From: Rufibacter sp. XAAS-G3-1
GTDB taxonomy: Bacteria > Bacteroidota > Bacteroidia > Cytophagales > Hymenobacteraceae
Reading direction: 5' to 3'
NCBI RefSeq assembly: GCF_013623775.1
Contig: NZ_JABFAM010000009.1
Span: 226,592-290,591 of the forward strand
Length of the DNA stretch: 64,000 bases
In this document: positions 53,374 to 61,003 of the stretch, one piece after another
Position numbering within the stretch: position 1 is the stretch's first letter
Layout of the letters: each line of letters begins with the position of its first letter
Made by a program: the position numbers and the translations under genes
Notes under the pieces: model-generated
Seen by the model: only the letters and a program-made list of their open reading frames with translations
Told to the model about the DNA's origin: nothing
Database searches by the model: none

Positions 53374-54057
53374 ATGACAATTCAAGAGAACATCCAGGAT
53401 TTCCAGAGACGGTTGCACGGGACTAACTGCCAGTTGATTGCCGTTTCTAAAACCCATCCTGTAGAACTGATCCAGGAAGCCTACGATGGCGGACAGCGGG
53501 CCTTCGGCGAAAACAAGGCGCAGGAAATGAAGGACAAACAACCGCAGCTTCCGTCAGATGTGGAGTGGCACATGATCGGGCACCTGCAAACCAACAAGGT
53601 AAAATACATTGCACCGTTTGTACGCCTCATCCAGTCGGTAGACAGTTTGCGTTTGTTGCAGGAAATCAACAAACAAGCCCAAAAACACCACCGCGTCATT
53701 GATTGCCTGTTGCAGTTCTACATTGCCGAGGAGGAAACCAAATTCGGCCTGGATTTGGAAGAAGCCAGGCAAATTCTTCGTTCAGAGGATTTCGCCGTTC
53801 TAAATAATGTACGCATTTGCGGGGTCATGGGTGTGGCGACCAATACCGAAGATGAGCAACACCTGCAACGGGAATTCGCCCGCCTGCGTGGTTACTTTGA
53901 GGCATTGCAACAGGAATTTTTCAAGGATGCCCCTCATTTCAAGGAAATTTCCATGGGCATGAGCTCAGATTACAGACTAGCTATTGCCGAGGGCAGTACC
54001 ATGATTAGGGTGGGCAGTGCTATCTTTGGTCACCGAGACTATTCAGTGACACCATAA
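53374..54057 (+). CDS. YggS/PLPBP family pyridoxal phosphate-binding protein
   Basis: A 227-residue alanine racemase-like TIM-barrel protein that carries PLP and keeps PLP/amino-acid balance. The PLP lysine lies in LIAVSKTHP (Lys27); further signatures are GENKAQEMKDKQ, WHMIGHLQTNKVKYI and SMGMSSDYRLAIAEGSTMIR with VGSAIFG. Complete. ATG at 53374 is exact for the family and lies immediately after the right end of a MITE-like element, so transcription must start within that element or further upstream. Confidence 0.93.
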   Translation: MTIQENIQDFQRRLHGTNCQLIAVSKTHPVELIQEAYDGGQRAFGENKAQEMKDKQPQLPSDVEWHMIGHLQTNKVKYIAPFVRLIQSVDSLRLLQEINKQAQKHHRVIDCLLQFYIAEEETKFGLDLEEARQILRSEDFAVLNNVRICGVMGVATNTEDEQHLQREFARLRGYFEALQQEFFKDAPHFKEISMGMSSDYRLAIAEGSTMIRVGSAIFGHRDYSVTP

Positions 54058-54078
54058 CTTTTAACCTGATTTTCAAAA

Positions 54079-54462
54079 ATGACCATTAAAACGATATTAA
54101 TCCTTGGTGCCTTGTTAAGCGGATTGGGCGTGATGATTGGAGCCTTCGGGGCGCATGGCTTAGCCAAACTGCTCACCGAAACCGGCCGCACTGAAACGTT
54201 TGAGACGGCTGTGAAGTACCAGATGTACCATGCCCTGGGCTTGCTGCTGGTGGGCATCTTGATGACGCAGTTCCCGGCGGCTACTGGCATGCGCCTTTCT
54301 GGTCTCTGCTTTCTCATAGGTATCCTTATCTTTTCCGGCTCCTTGTACATCCTTTGCCTCACGGGCATTAAGTGGATGGGTGCCATCACTCCCATTGGCG
54401 GCCTGTTCTTGATTGGCGGTTGGCTGAATCTGGTGTGGGCTTTGGTGAAAAATCAGCCTTAA
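54079..54462 (+). CDS. DUF423 family membrane protein
   Basis: A 127-residue protein with four membrane helices. The motifs GVMIGAFGAHGLAKLL and FETAVKYQMYHALGLLLVGI are the DUF423 (YwdK/YgdD) signature. Role unknown. It starts 21 bases after the yggS stop and is probably cotranscribed with it. Confidence 0.9.
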   Translation: MTIKTILILGALLSGLGVMIGAFGAHGLAKLLTETGRTETFETAVKYQMYHALGLLLVGILMTQFPAATGMRLSGLCFLIGILIFSGSLYILCLTGIKWMGAITPIGGLFLIGGWLNLVWALVKNQP

Positions 54463-54507
54463 TTCCTCTTCCTTACTACTCTAATTTGGTTGGTTAAGCG
54501 GCTTCTT

Positions 54508-54815
54508 TAGGGAGATTGGTAGGTGCACGCCTTCTGCTGTTGCCTTGGCTTGTCCGCTTTTGGCGTGGGTGCAAGTGCTGTATTGTTTCATCTGTTCCGG
54601 TATGCGCTCACGGCCGCGAGGCCCCGTCTTCCCCTCTCGCACTGCCCTTTCGGCCTGGGAAGTTCTCTTCTCTTAGCTAATGTCTGTCTAGGGCCAAAAG
54701 CGAGGCGCGCTCGGGGAAGACTGGAAAGGGGAAAGTAGTAAATCCGTGTAACGGTTATTGGTTGCATTACCTTTATTCCCCAACAAAGGCATATTCTCCT
54801 CTCCTTGGCTAATCT
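54508..54815 (+). repeat. Long composite dispersed repeat, copy B
   Basis: Same landmarks as the copies at 19.9 and 25.7 kb: CGTGGGTGCAAGTGCTGTA (54564), GCTCACGGCCGCGAGGCCCC, CCAAAAGCGAGGCGCG, CTCGGGGAAGACTGG. The preceding GATTGGTAGGTGCACGCC and TTGCCTTGGCTTGTCCGC are shared with copy C. Confidence 0.8.
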
Positions 54816-54882
54816 TGCAGGGAAAAATGAGCGTTAATTATATTCTGAGAATTCTAAAGAATCAGACTGTAAGTAATCGCTC

Positions 54883-55000
54883 TTTCGGAGTTCCACTCCG
54901 AAAGCACTCGGTCGGGGAGTTCCACTCCCCTTCTTTTGCCCGTGGCTCCCGGCGGAGTGGAACTCCGCAGCAGGCAGGTTCGGGAGTAGAACTCCCGAAC
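54883..55000. repeat. Cluster of four GGAGTTCCACTCC hairpins
   Basis: Four palindromes with one core: TTTCGGAGTTCCACTCCGAA (54883), GGGGAGTTCCACTCCCC (54914), GCGGAGTGGAACTCCGC (54952) and GTTCGGGAGTAGAACTCCCG (54978). Their centres are about 29, 38 and 29 bases apart. Confidence 0.85.
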
Positions 55001-55108
55001 AGCTGGAAAAGACTCTACCGCGCATTCCTTTCTTCTGCAAAGGCATATTCCCCTCCTCAGAGGGGTTGGGGTGGGTTTTGGCGCCCCACCATCTCCTAAG
55101 AGTATAAT

Positions 55109-55158
55109 CACAACAAAAACGCCTCTCCGGCCATTGCAAGAGAGGCGTTTTTGTTGTG
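55109..55158 (-). terminator. Intrinsic terminator after DUF1573 gene
   Basis: Arms CACAACAAAAACGCCTCT and AGAGGCGTTTTTGTTGTG with a 14-base loop; a second partial copy of the arm (CACAACAAAAACG) follows at 55170-55182. Confidence 0.88.
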
Positions 55159-55183
55159 TTTTGGCCAAAACACAACAAAAACG

Positions 55184-55630
55184 CTAGTTAGCCGCGGCAA
55201 TTGTGGTCACAATCATGACCTGCGCATTGCCTTGTATGGCATTTGACTCAACGGTAATGACTTTGTTTTGCTTCCCACGCTTACCCGCGCTGTCAAATTT
55301 AGCGGTGATGGAAGCTGTTTCGCCGGGCATAACCGGAGCCTTCGGGAAGTCGGTGGCGGTGCAGCCGCAGGTGGTGCGTACGTTGGAGATGATCAAAGGC
55401 AAGGTGCCGTTGTTGGTGAACTTGAAGGTATGCTCCACCACGTCTCCGGACTTGATATCACCAAAGTCAAATCTCTGTTCCTCAAACTGAATGGACGGCC
55501 CCACTGGTGCCGGGGCCGGAGCAACGATGGGTGCAACGGGAACGGTGGCCTGCGTGGCCGTGGTGGCCTGCGCCATGGCGGCAGTACCGCCAAACACCAG
55601 AAACAAAGCCCCAAGTACTAACTTTTTCAT
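55184..55630 (-). CDS. DUF1573 exported protein
   Basis: A 148-residue periplasmic protein: signal peptide (MKKLVLGALFLVFGGTAAMA), an Ala/Pro/Val-rich linker to about residue 47, and one Ig-like DUF1573 domain (EQRFDFGDIKSGDVVEHTFK, then LIISNVRTTCGCTATDFPKA). The TTCGCT cysteine pair is a strict family feature. Such proteins are abundant in Bacteroidota; function unknown. ATG start at 55630 is well supported by the signal peptide. Confidence 0.9.
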   Translation of the reverse strand: MKKLVLGALFLVFGGTAAMAQATTATQATVPVAPIVAPAPAPVGPSIQFEEQRFDFGDIKSGDVVEHTFKFTNNGTLPLIISNVRTTCGCTATDFPKAPVMPGETASITAKFDSAGKRGKQNKVITVESNAIQGNAQVMIVTTIAAAN

Positions 55631-55673
55631 CTTGTCTTTTCTAACTAAGTGATTGAACAGGAATACTTATCTA

Positions 55674-55690
55674 TTTTGTCCTGCTACTTA
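55674..55690. repeat. Solitary MITE-like terminal repeat
   Basis: TTTTGTCCTGCTACTTA matches the outer right end of the MITE-like elements (TTTTGTCTTAGTACTTA), but no inner repeat is attached. Confidence 0.5.
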
Positions 55691-56286
55691 AAACTATCAA
55701 TTGTTTCCTTTATCCTCCCAAATTTACACTCTATCGGTTTTAGCTTCAAGAGTGCCCCTAATGTAATGCTCTTTTGGTCTATCTTCTGCTCATTCAATAT
55801 TCTTGTTGGGAGAACATAAAAAGTCCACTGATCAAGATTAGCAGGATCAACAGTACTTTTGTCTTGGTGATGTAGCAGACAAAATACATAAAAGTCTGAT
55901 TGCCTACCGCAGATTTCTGAATATTGATTGAGCGCGTAATCCCAGCCAAACGTAGGGGCAATATCAAAGCAGATTTTAGATAATCCGCTTTGTTTCCAGC
56001 TTTGAAGATATGCAGATGACTTTACTTCTATCTTCAACCCAGATTCAGTAACTAAGTCACAAGCATCCCACTCTACCCTGCAATCTTTAGAGAGACCTAC
56101 ATCCTGCTTTACAATAAATTCGGCAAGTACTCCCCTTAACGAATTGCTCAGTAGGTCTGATTGTGACCAACTCCAAAAATCAAGAAGATTGAAATTCAAT
56201 TTTTGATTGTTGTACGTAAAAGTCTCCTGCCCACTCTTTGGGTCTACTGCTATTGCTCCTAAATCTGGGTTGATATCTGTCTTCAT
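55684..56286 (-). CDS. PD-(D/E)XK-like hypothetical protein
   Basis: A protein of 200 residues, not assigned to a named family. The segment CRVEWDACDLVTESGLKIEV then KSSAYLQSW resembles a PD-(D/E)XK nuclease core (Asp and E-x-K), with an N-terminal helix LRGVLAEFIVKQDVG that fits restriction-endonuclease-like folds. Codon use is clearly more AT-rich than the flanking helicase gene, so it may have been acquired. It follows the RecD-like gene closely: ATG at 56307 would overlap that gene by 14 bases, ATG at 56286 leaves a short gap and is preferred. Its 3' end touches TTTTGTCCTGCTACTTA, an isolated MITE-like end. Confidence 0.6.
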   Translation of the reverse strand: MKTDINPDLGAIAVDPKSGQETFTYNNQKLNFNLLDFWSWSQSDLLSNSLRGVLAEFIVKQDVGLSKDCRVEWDACDLVTESGLKIEVKSSAYLQSWKQSGLSKICFDIAPTFGWDYALNQYSEICGRQSDFYVFCLLHHQDKSTVDPANLDQWTFYVLPTRILNEQKIDQKSITLGALLKLKPIECKFGRIKETIDSFK

Positions 56287-56293
56287 AAGCTGC

Positions 56294-57721
56294 TTACTCT
56301 TCCACATGTTCTGGGGCGTTCTCCAGCAGTTTCTCGTTGAAGTTTACCAGGAAAAGCTGTTCTGAGGCCCGGGTGGCCGCCGTATACAACCAACGGGCGA
56401 ACTCCTGGCTTACCAGATCTTCCTTCAGAAAACCATGGTCTACGAAAACCGCTTGCCACTGACCGCCCTGGGCTTTGTGGCAAGTGAGCGCGTAGGCAAA
56501 TTTCACTTGCAAGGCATTCAGGTATTTGTCCTGCCGCATCTCTTGCGCCCGGGCCCGTTTATTGGCAATGTGCTGGTAATCCTCCAATACTTGCTGGTAC
56601 AGCTCTTTGTTTTTGTCGGCGGGCAGGGCGGGCGCCTCTGAGTACAGGGTGTCCAGCATGATCTTGGTGTCCAGCTCTTCCTCGTTGGGGTAATCCACGA
56701 ACCTGATCCGGACATCCGCGAAGCGCATGCCGTACATCTCTTCATAGCGGATGATCTTGGTGATCTCCACGAAATCGCCGTTGGCCATAAACCCGATGCT
56801 GGATTCTTTGGGCAGCCAGGTGTAGTTGTTGCGCACTACCATGAGGTAGTCGCCTACCCCAATCTCGTCCTCGGCGAAGAAGATCTGCCGCCTGATGTGC
56901 TGGTTGTACAGGTTAGCGGTCTTGTTAGACCTACAGATCACCGTGGTGTTGTCAATCCCGAACTTGTCATAGGCGTAGCGTAGCCCGTCTTCCAGTTTAT
57001 CGCCCCGCATAGAGAAAATGTCCCTAAAACCACGCGTCTTGAAGGCTAGCACCGGCTGCTCTTTGAGTAGTTCGTTCCGGAGGCGGGTGGCGTTCATGAG
57101 AATGCCAGATTCCTCGGCCTGCCGCATTACCTGGCGCATCTCCATCTCGTGCACGTGGCAGTTGAAGTTACTCTGCAGGTAAGCGGCATCCAAAGACGGA
57201 CTGATGGTCTGGTTCACGGGTGGCAACTGGGCGGTATCACCAATGAGCAGCAGTTTGTTGCTGGGCCGCTCAAACACGTAGCCCAACATATCCTGCAACA
57301 GCCCGCTATCGCCAAACGCCTTGTCGTCTGAGATCATGGAGGCCTCATCCACTATGTAGATGACCTGCTCGCTCTTGTTGGGCTGCCGCGAAAAAGCCAA
57401 TCCTTCTGAATAGGGGTTAGAGGTCTGCCGGTAGATTTTCTTATGGATGGTAGAGGCCGGTTTGGCCGAATACATGGACATGACCTTGGCGGCCCTACCG
57501 GTAGGCGCCAGCAGCACATATTTATAGCCGAAGCTATTCAGTATTTTCACCAACGCGCTCACCACCGTGGTTTTACCCGTACCCGCAAAACCCTTCAGCA
57601 GGAACACTTCTTTCAAACCAGTGCGGCGCATAATGAAATGGTCTAGCTTCTGGAACAGCTTGGCCTGGTCTTGGGTGGGTTCAAACGGAAAATTCTTGCG
57701 GAGCGCTTCTGCTGGAGTCAT
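56294..57721 (-). CDS. RecD-like ATP-dependent DNA helicase
   Basis: A 475-residue superfamily 1B helicase. Walker A FLLKGFAGTGKTTVVSAL, Walker B VIYIVDEASMI, then IGDTAQLPPV (motif III) and, near the C-terminus, ALTCHKAQGGQWQAVFVDHG and LYTAATRASEQLFLVNF (motifs V/VI, UvrD_C_2). It lacks the long N-terminal region of RecD2, so it belongs to the short RecD-like/Dda-like form common in Bacteroidota. Role in DNA repair or replication restart is inferred. Confidence 0.9.
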   Translation of the reverse strand: MTPAEALRKNFPFEPTQDQAKLFQKLDHFIMRRTGLKEVFLLKGFAGTGKTTVVSALVKILNSFGYKYVLLAPTGRAAKVMSMYSAKPASTIHKKIYRQTSNPYSEGLAFSRQPNKSEQVIYIVDEASMISDDKAFGDSGLLQDMLGYVFERPSNKLLLIGDTAQLPPVNQTISPSLDAAYLQSNFNCHVHEMEMRQVMRQAEESGILMNATRLRNELLKEQPVLAFKTRGFRDIFSMRGDKLEDGLRYAYDKFGIDNTTVICRSNKTANLYNQHIRRQIFFAEDEIGVGDYLMVVRNNYTWLPKESSIGFMANGDFVEITKIIRYEEMYGMRFADVRIRFVDYPNEEELDTKIMLDTLYSEAPALPADKNKELYQQVLEDYQHIANKRARAQEMRQDKYLNALQVKFAYALTCHKAQGGQWQAVFVDHGFLKEDLVSQEFARWLYTAATRASEQLFLVNFNEKLLENAPEHVEE

Positions 57722-57750
57722 GTTTTGTGTTGGAGTAGTGCAGCCTCTGG

Positions 57751-58179
57751 TTAGATAGTAGCCATGGTAGCCGAGGCCTTCGCGATGAGTTTTCTCTCGC
57801 CTGGCCCATCTATGCTAAAGATTTCTGCCTCACAAAAGTTCAACTTCCTGCCCTGTTTCAAGACCCAGCCTTTGGCAAAAAGCGCGTCACCCACCCCCGG
57901 GTTCAAATAGGAAATAGTGAGGTTGGAAGTGACTACGTGTTGATCAGCAGGCACCAGGGTAACGGCCGCAAAGCCCATGACAATATCGGCGAGGGTGGCA
58001 ATCACGCCCCCGTGGGCGAAGCCTTTGTGCTGCTTGTGCTTTTCTTCCAGGGTTAATTTGCCCTCAATTAAGCCTATTTCTACGGTTTCTATTTCAAAAC
58101 CCAGCAATTGCATGTAAAATTGCCGCTGTAGTTTCTCTTTTACCGTATTTTTGAAATCAGGATTGAACGTCTTTAACAT
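57751..58179 (-). CDS. PaaI-type hotdog thioesterase
   Basis: A 142-residue hotdog-fold protein. The stretch HKGFAHGGVIATLADIVMGF is the PaaI/YiiD-type active site (HGG followed by the helix carrying Asp), and NLTISYLNPGVGDALFAKG is the matching strand. It should hydrolyse an acyl-CoA of unknown chain. Start ATG at 58179 is 38 bases from the divergent NUDIX gene, so they share a small promoter region. Confidence 0.87.
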   Translation of the reverse strand: MLKTFNPDFKNTVKEKLQRQFYMQLLGFEIETVEIGLIEGKLTLEEKHKQHKGFAHGGVIATLADIVMGFAAVTLVPADQHVVTSNLTISYLNPGVGDALFAKGWVLKQGRKLNFCEAEIFSIDGPGERKLIAKASATMATI

Positions 58180-58217
58180 TTGACAAAAGTACTGCCTGAC
58201 ACCCTGCCCTACAACCT

Positions 58218-58703
58218 ATGGAGAACATTCATCCGCTTGCGGAACCATACGCCTCTAAAGCCAGAATCAGAGTTTGCGGCCTTTTGGTACAAGAAGATAA
58301 ATTACTATTGGCCCGCCACAAGGCCGCTTTTGGCGAAGGCAATTTTTGGATGCCGCCCGGCGGCGGACTGAACTTCAACGAGAAAGTGAAAGAGTGCCTT
58401 GTCCGTGAGTTCAGGGAAGAAACCGGGTTGGACGTGGAAGTAAGCAGGTTCCTGTACCTGAACGAGTTTTTACGCCCTCCGCTCCACGCCATTGAGCTTT
58501 TCTTTGAGGTGAAACTGGTGAAAGGCACTTTGGCCTTAGGCTCAGATCCGGAGCATGCCCCCCACGCCCAGCTTCTGGAAGAGGTAAAGTTTCTCAGCAT
58601 AAGGGATATGTTTACGCTCCAGCGTGAGGAACTGCACCCCGTCCTTCACGCCCTGGTCAACTTAGATGACTTGTTTATTCCCAGGCAGGTTTTTCTGGAC
58701 TAA
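58218..58703 (+). CDS. NUDIX hydrolase
   Basis: A 161-residue single-domain protein with a full Nudix box: PPGGGLNFNEKVKECLVREF continuing into REETGLDV, matching GX5EX7REUXEEXGU. The substrate (nucleoside diphosphate derivative) cannot be predicted. The start ATG at 58218 lies in the short intergenic region with the thioesterase gene. Confidence 0.92.
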   Translation: MENIHPLAEPYASKARIRVCGLLVQEDKLLLARHKAAFGEGNFWMPPGGGLNFNEKVKECLVREFREETGLDVEVSRFLYLNEFLRPPLHAIELFFEVKLVKGTLALGSDPEHAPHAQLLEEVKFLSIRDMFTLQREELHPVLHALVNLDDLFIPRQVFLD

Positions 58704-58808
58704 TGCCTACCGCAGTTGATGCTGTAGAATAGCGATAGAGAGCGATGAGCACGCCCTCTTTCGCAAACCATAGCTTTTTCTGCCAGCCCCATTGGCGTTG
58801 TTGCGGTG

Positions 58809-58848
58809 GCGTTTTGGGGCTGTTTTTCGGAAAACGGGCCCAAAACGC
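58809..58848. repeat. Dispersed 40-bp palindrome copy
   Basis: Arms GCGTTTTGGGGCTGTTTT and AAAACGGGCCCAAAACGC. Confidence 0.8.
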
Positions 58849-58850
58849 AA

Positions 58851-58883
58851 AAACCTGTGAGGTCTTTAAGACCTCACAGGTTT
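58851..58883. repeat. 33-bp palindrome, relative of 5473 copy
   Basis: Arms AAACCTGTGAGGTCTT and AAGACCTCACAGGTTT with one central base. Confidence 0.8.
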
Positions 58884-59118
58884 AGAGATTACCGGCGCGA
58901 GACTCCAGTCACGTGACCTGGGATGAAGCGAGTCTCCAGACTCGCCGGGAACCACTGGTGGGTACGGAACATCGTTGTGCATAGACGCGCACAGGTCTAA
59001 AGACGCTACGAGGTCTTTTGGAGCAAGCAGTAGTACAGGAAGGGTGAGCCAATAAAAAAATTACTCGCCGGAAACCACCAGCAGGAGTACGTAACATCAA
59101 TGAATGATACCTCTGTTT

Positions 59119-59158
59119 CTGTTTTAGGGCTGTTTTACCAAAAACAGCCCTAAAACAG
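59119..59158. repeat. Dispersed 40-bp palindrome copy
   Basis: Arms CTGTTTTAGGGCTGTTTT and AAAACAGCCCTAAAACAG; a near-consensus copy just past the aldo/keto reductase stop, so it may end that transcript. Confidence 0.82.
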
Positions 59159-59195
59159 TGAAAAGGGAATTTGCCAAATGAGTTATGCTCTAACC

Positions 59196-60146
59196 TCAGT
59201 AAGCACTGGCTTGATCTAACGCCGAAATATCGTCTTGGCTAAGTTCAAGCTGTGCTGCTTTGATTAAGTCACCCAACTGCTCCAAGTTGGTGGCGCTGGC
59301 GATGGGGGCCGTGATGCTGGGGCGGGCCATGAGCCAGGCCAGAGAGATCTGCGCCGGGTTTACGTTGTGTTTCGCTGCTATCTCATCCAGGGCAGACAGA
59401 ATACGGAAACCGCGTTCATTCAGGTATTTCTTGATGCCGCCGCCCCGCTGGCTTTTGTTTAAGTCTGCCTCTGAACGGTACTTCCCAGTCAGGAAACCGC
59501 TGGCCAGGGCAAAATAGTTAATGACGCCAATTCCCTCCTGTAGACACAGCTGCTCCAAGTCGGCCTCAAATTCCTGGCGGCTGTAGAGGTTGTATTCCGG
59601 CTGCAGGCTTTGGTAAACGGGGAAGTTATGCTGTTTACTAATTTCCAATGACTGCCGCAGACGGTCTACGGTAAAGTTAGAGGCACCTATGGCCCGAACC
59701 TTTCCAGCCTGCACCAGTTGGTGGTACGCCTCCAGTGTTTCTTCCAGCGGAGTTTTTTCATCGTCATAGTGGGACTGGTACAGATCTAGGTAATCCGTTT
59801 GCAGACGGCGCAGGGACTCCTCTACGGATGTAAGGATGTGGTTTTTGTTCAAGCCTTTCCGCGCTGGCGTGATTTCTGAACCCACTTTGGTAGCGATCAC
59901 CACCTTATCTCGGTTGCCGCGGGACTTGAGCCACTTGCCGATAATGGTCTCTGACTCACCACCTTTGTTGCCGGGTACCCAAAGGGAGTAAGAATCGGCG
60001 GTGTCAATCAGGTTGAAGCCAGCCTGGGTGAAGGCATCCAGCAGTTCAAAAGAAGTTTTCTCGTCAATCGTCCAGCCGAAGACGTTTCCGCCGAAAGCCA
60101 GGGGGGCTACTTCCAGCCCAGATTTTCCAAGGGTGCGCTTTTTCAT
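59196..60146 (-). CDS. Aldo/keto reductase
   Basis: A 316-residue NADPH-dependent TIM-barrel oxidoreductase. The catalytic tetrad is visible: Asp and Tyr in LIDTADSYSLW, Lys in VVIATKVGS and His in DLYQSHYDD. The N-terminus RTLGKSGLEVAPLAFGGNVF is typical of the YhdN/general stress aldo-keto reductases. Substrate unknown. Monocistronic: a terminator-like hairpin lies upstream after the nitroreductase gene and a palindrome lies downstream. Confidence 0.93.
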   Translation of the reverse strand: MKKRTLGKSGLEVAPLAFGGNVFGWTIDEKTSFELLDAFTQAGFNLIDTADSYSLWVPGNKGGESETIIGKWLKSRGNRDKVVIATKVGSEITPARKGLNKNHILTSVEESLRRLQTDYLDLYQSHYDDEKTPLEETLEAYHQLVQAGKVRAIGASNFTVDRLRQSLEISKQHNFPVYQSLQPEYNLYSRQEFEADLEQLCLQEGIGVINYFALASGFLTGKYRSEADLNKSQRGGGIKKYLNERGFRILSALDEIAAKHNVNPAQISLAWLMARPSITAPIASATNLEQLGDLIKAAQLELSQDDISALDQASAY

Positions 60147-60180
60147 AGTAATGGGATGGATATGTTAGTTCTCAATGGAA

Positions 60181-60218
60181 AACCCGCTGAGACCAGGAGA
60201 TGGGCTATTCAGCGGGTT
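60181..60218 (-). terminator. Intrinsic terminator after nitroreductase gene
   Basis: Arms AACCCGCTGA and TCAGCGGGTT with an 18-base loop, between the stop of the nitroreductase gene and the start of the aldo/keto reductase gene. Confidence 0.75.
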
Positions 60219-60251
60219 TCTGTATGGTTATTCTCTTTCTGGGGAGATTAG

Positions 60252-60884
60252 TTACACTACGTTCACGAAAAATTCTTTGGCCGGGCGGCGTACCTTCTTG
60301 GCCGAGGCCAGTACGTCTTTTTTTTCATCGCGGTAGCCTAATGCCAGCAGCGCCACACTCCGCAGCCCTTTGGCGCGTAAATCCAAGAGTTCATCCAAAG
60401 CCGTTGGGTTAAACCCTTCCATAGGCGTGGCATCTACCTGCTCCGTAGAAGCTGCTACTAGCCCGGTACCTAACGCAATGTATGCTTGTTTTGCCGACCA
60501 GTGGAAATTCTCCTCAGGAGTCCTGTTTTTGATCATGTTGTTGATACTGTCCGCAAAACCAGCCAATGTTTCAATTCCTACTCCCCTTTCGGCCGCAATC
60601 TGGTTCATGTAGGCGGCAACCTGCTCCTCGGTTAAGGTGTCCCAGACTGCAAAAATGAGCAGATGCGAAGACTCTACAATCTGCGGTTGGTTATAGGCCA
60701 CAGCCTGAATCTGTTTCCGTACTTCGGGGTTTTCCACCACCACCACGTTGTAAGGCTGGAAGCCCATGGAAGAGGCCGAAAGCCGAATGGCCTCCAGAAT
60801 GGTCTCCAATTTCTCCTGCGGGATCTTCTCCCCCGTCATGCGTTTGGTGGCGTAGCGCCAGTTCAAGTCCTGAAGTAAGTTCAT
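60252..60884 (-). CDS. Nitroreductase family NAD(P)H-dependent oxidoreductase
   Basis: A 210-residue FMN enzyme of the NfsB/YfkO-like group: LNWRYATKRMTGEKIPQEKL, SASSMGFQPYNVVVVENPEV, IALGTGLVAASTEQVDATPM and VALLALGYRDEKKD. It should reduce quinones or nitro compounds. The frame extends to 60950, but ATG at 60884 is the family start. It is divergent from an HxlR-type regulator 120 bases away, the usual arrangement for a quinone- or electrophile-inducible nitroreductase. Confidence 0.9.
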   Translation of the reverse strand: MNLLQDLNWRYATKRMTGEKIPQEKLETILEAIRLSASSMGFQPYNVVVVENPEVRKQIQAVAYNQPQIVESSHLLIFAVWDTLTEEQVAAYMNQIAAERGVGIETLAGFADSINNMIKNRTPEENFHWSAKQAYIALGTGLVAASTEQVDATPMEGFNPTALDELLDLRAKGLRSVALLALGYRDEKKDVLASAKKVRRPAKEFFVNVV

Positions 60885-60954
60885 CGGTTTGGCTAAAATA
60901 TATGTCTGTACTATAGTTGTATAAACAAATTTACGTACCTTTGGTTTCAAATAG

Positions 60955-60980
60955 ATACTGGTTTACCTTTCTATACTGGT
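60955..60980. promoter_or_regulatory. Candidate HxlR operator direct repeats
   Basis: ATACTGGT occurs at 60955-60962 and again at 60973-60980, 18 bases apart, in the intergenic region upstream of the regulator ATG. No protein-binding proof; HxlR-family regulators bind spaced repeats in such divergent regions. Confidence 0.4.
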
Positions 60981-61003
60981 ATCCCCCACGAAAGCAATTT
61001 GAT

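Larger units (their letters stand above)
54463..55108. other. Gene-free region of stacked repeats
   Basis: Holds copy B of the long composite repeat, then a cluster of four short hairpins (54883-55000), then at about 55030-55095 a GCAAAGGCATATTCCCCTCC block and GGGGTGGGTTTTGGCGCCCC, the tail also found with copies A and C. Frames open on both strands here only because of the repeats. Confidence 0.7.
58704..59195. other. Gene-free spacer with palindromes
   Basis: Holds a 40-bp family palindrome (58809-58848), directly followed by a 33-bp palindrome (58851-58883), a repeat region at about 58888-59100 with GCGAGTCTCCAGACTCGCC (palindromic) and GGGAACCACTGGTGGGTACG, partially repeated as CGCCGGAAACCACCAGCAGG, GAGTACGTAACATC, and another family palindrome (59119-59158). 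Nothing protein-like. Confidence 0.65.

Noticed and set aside
54523..55178. Frames of 71-114 codons on both strands
   Set aside because: Translations of composite repeat copy B and of the hairpin cluster.
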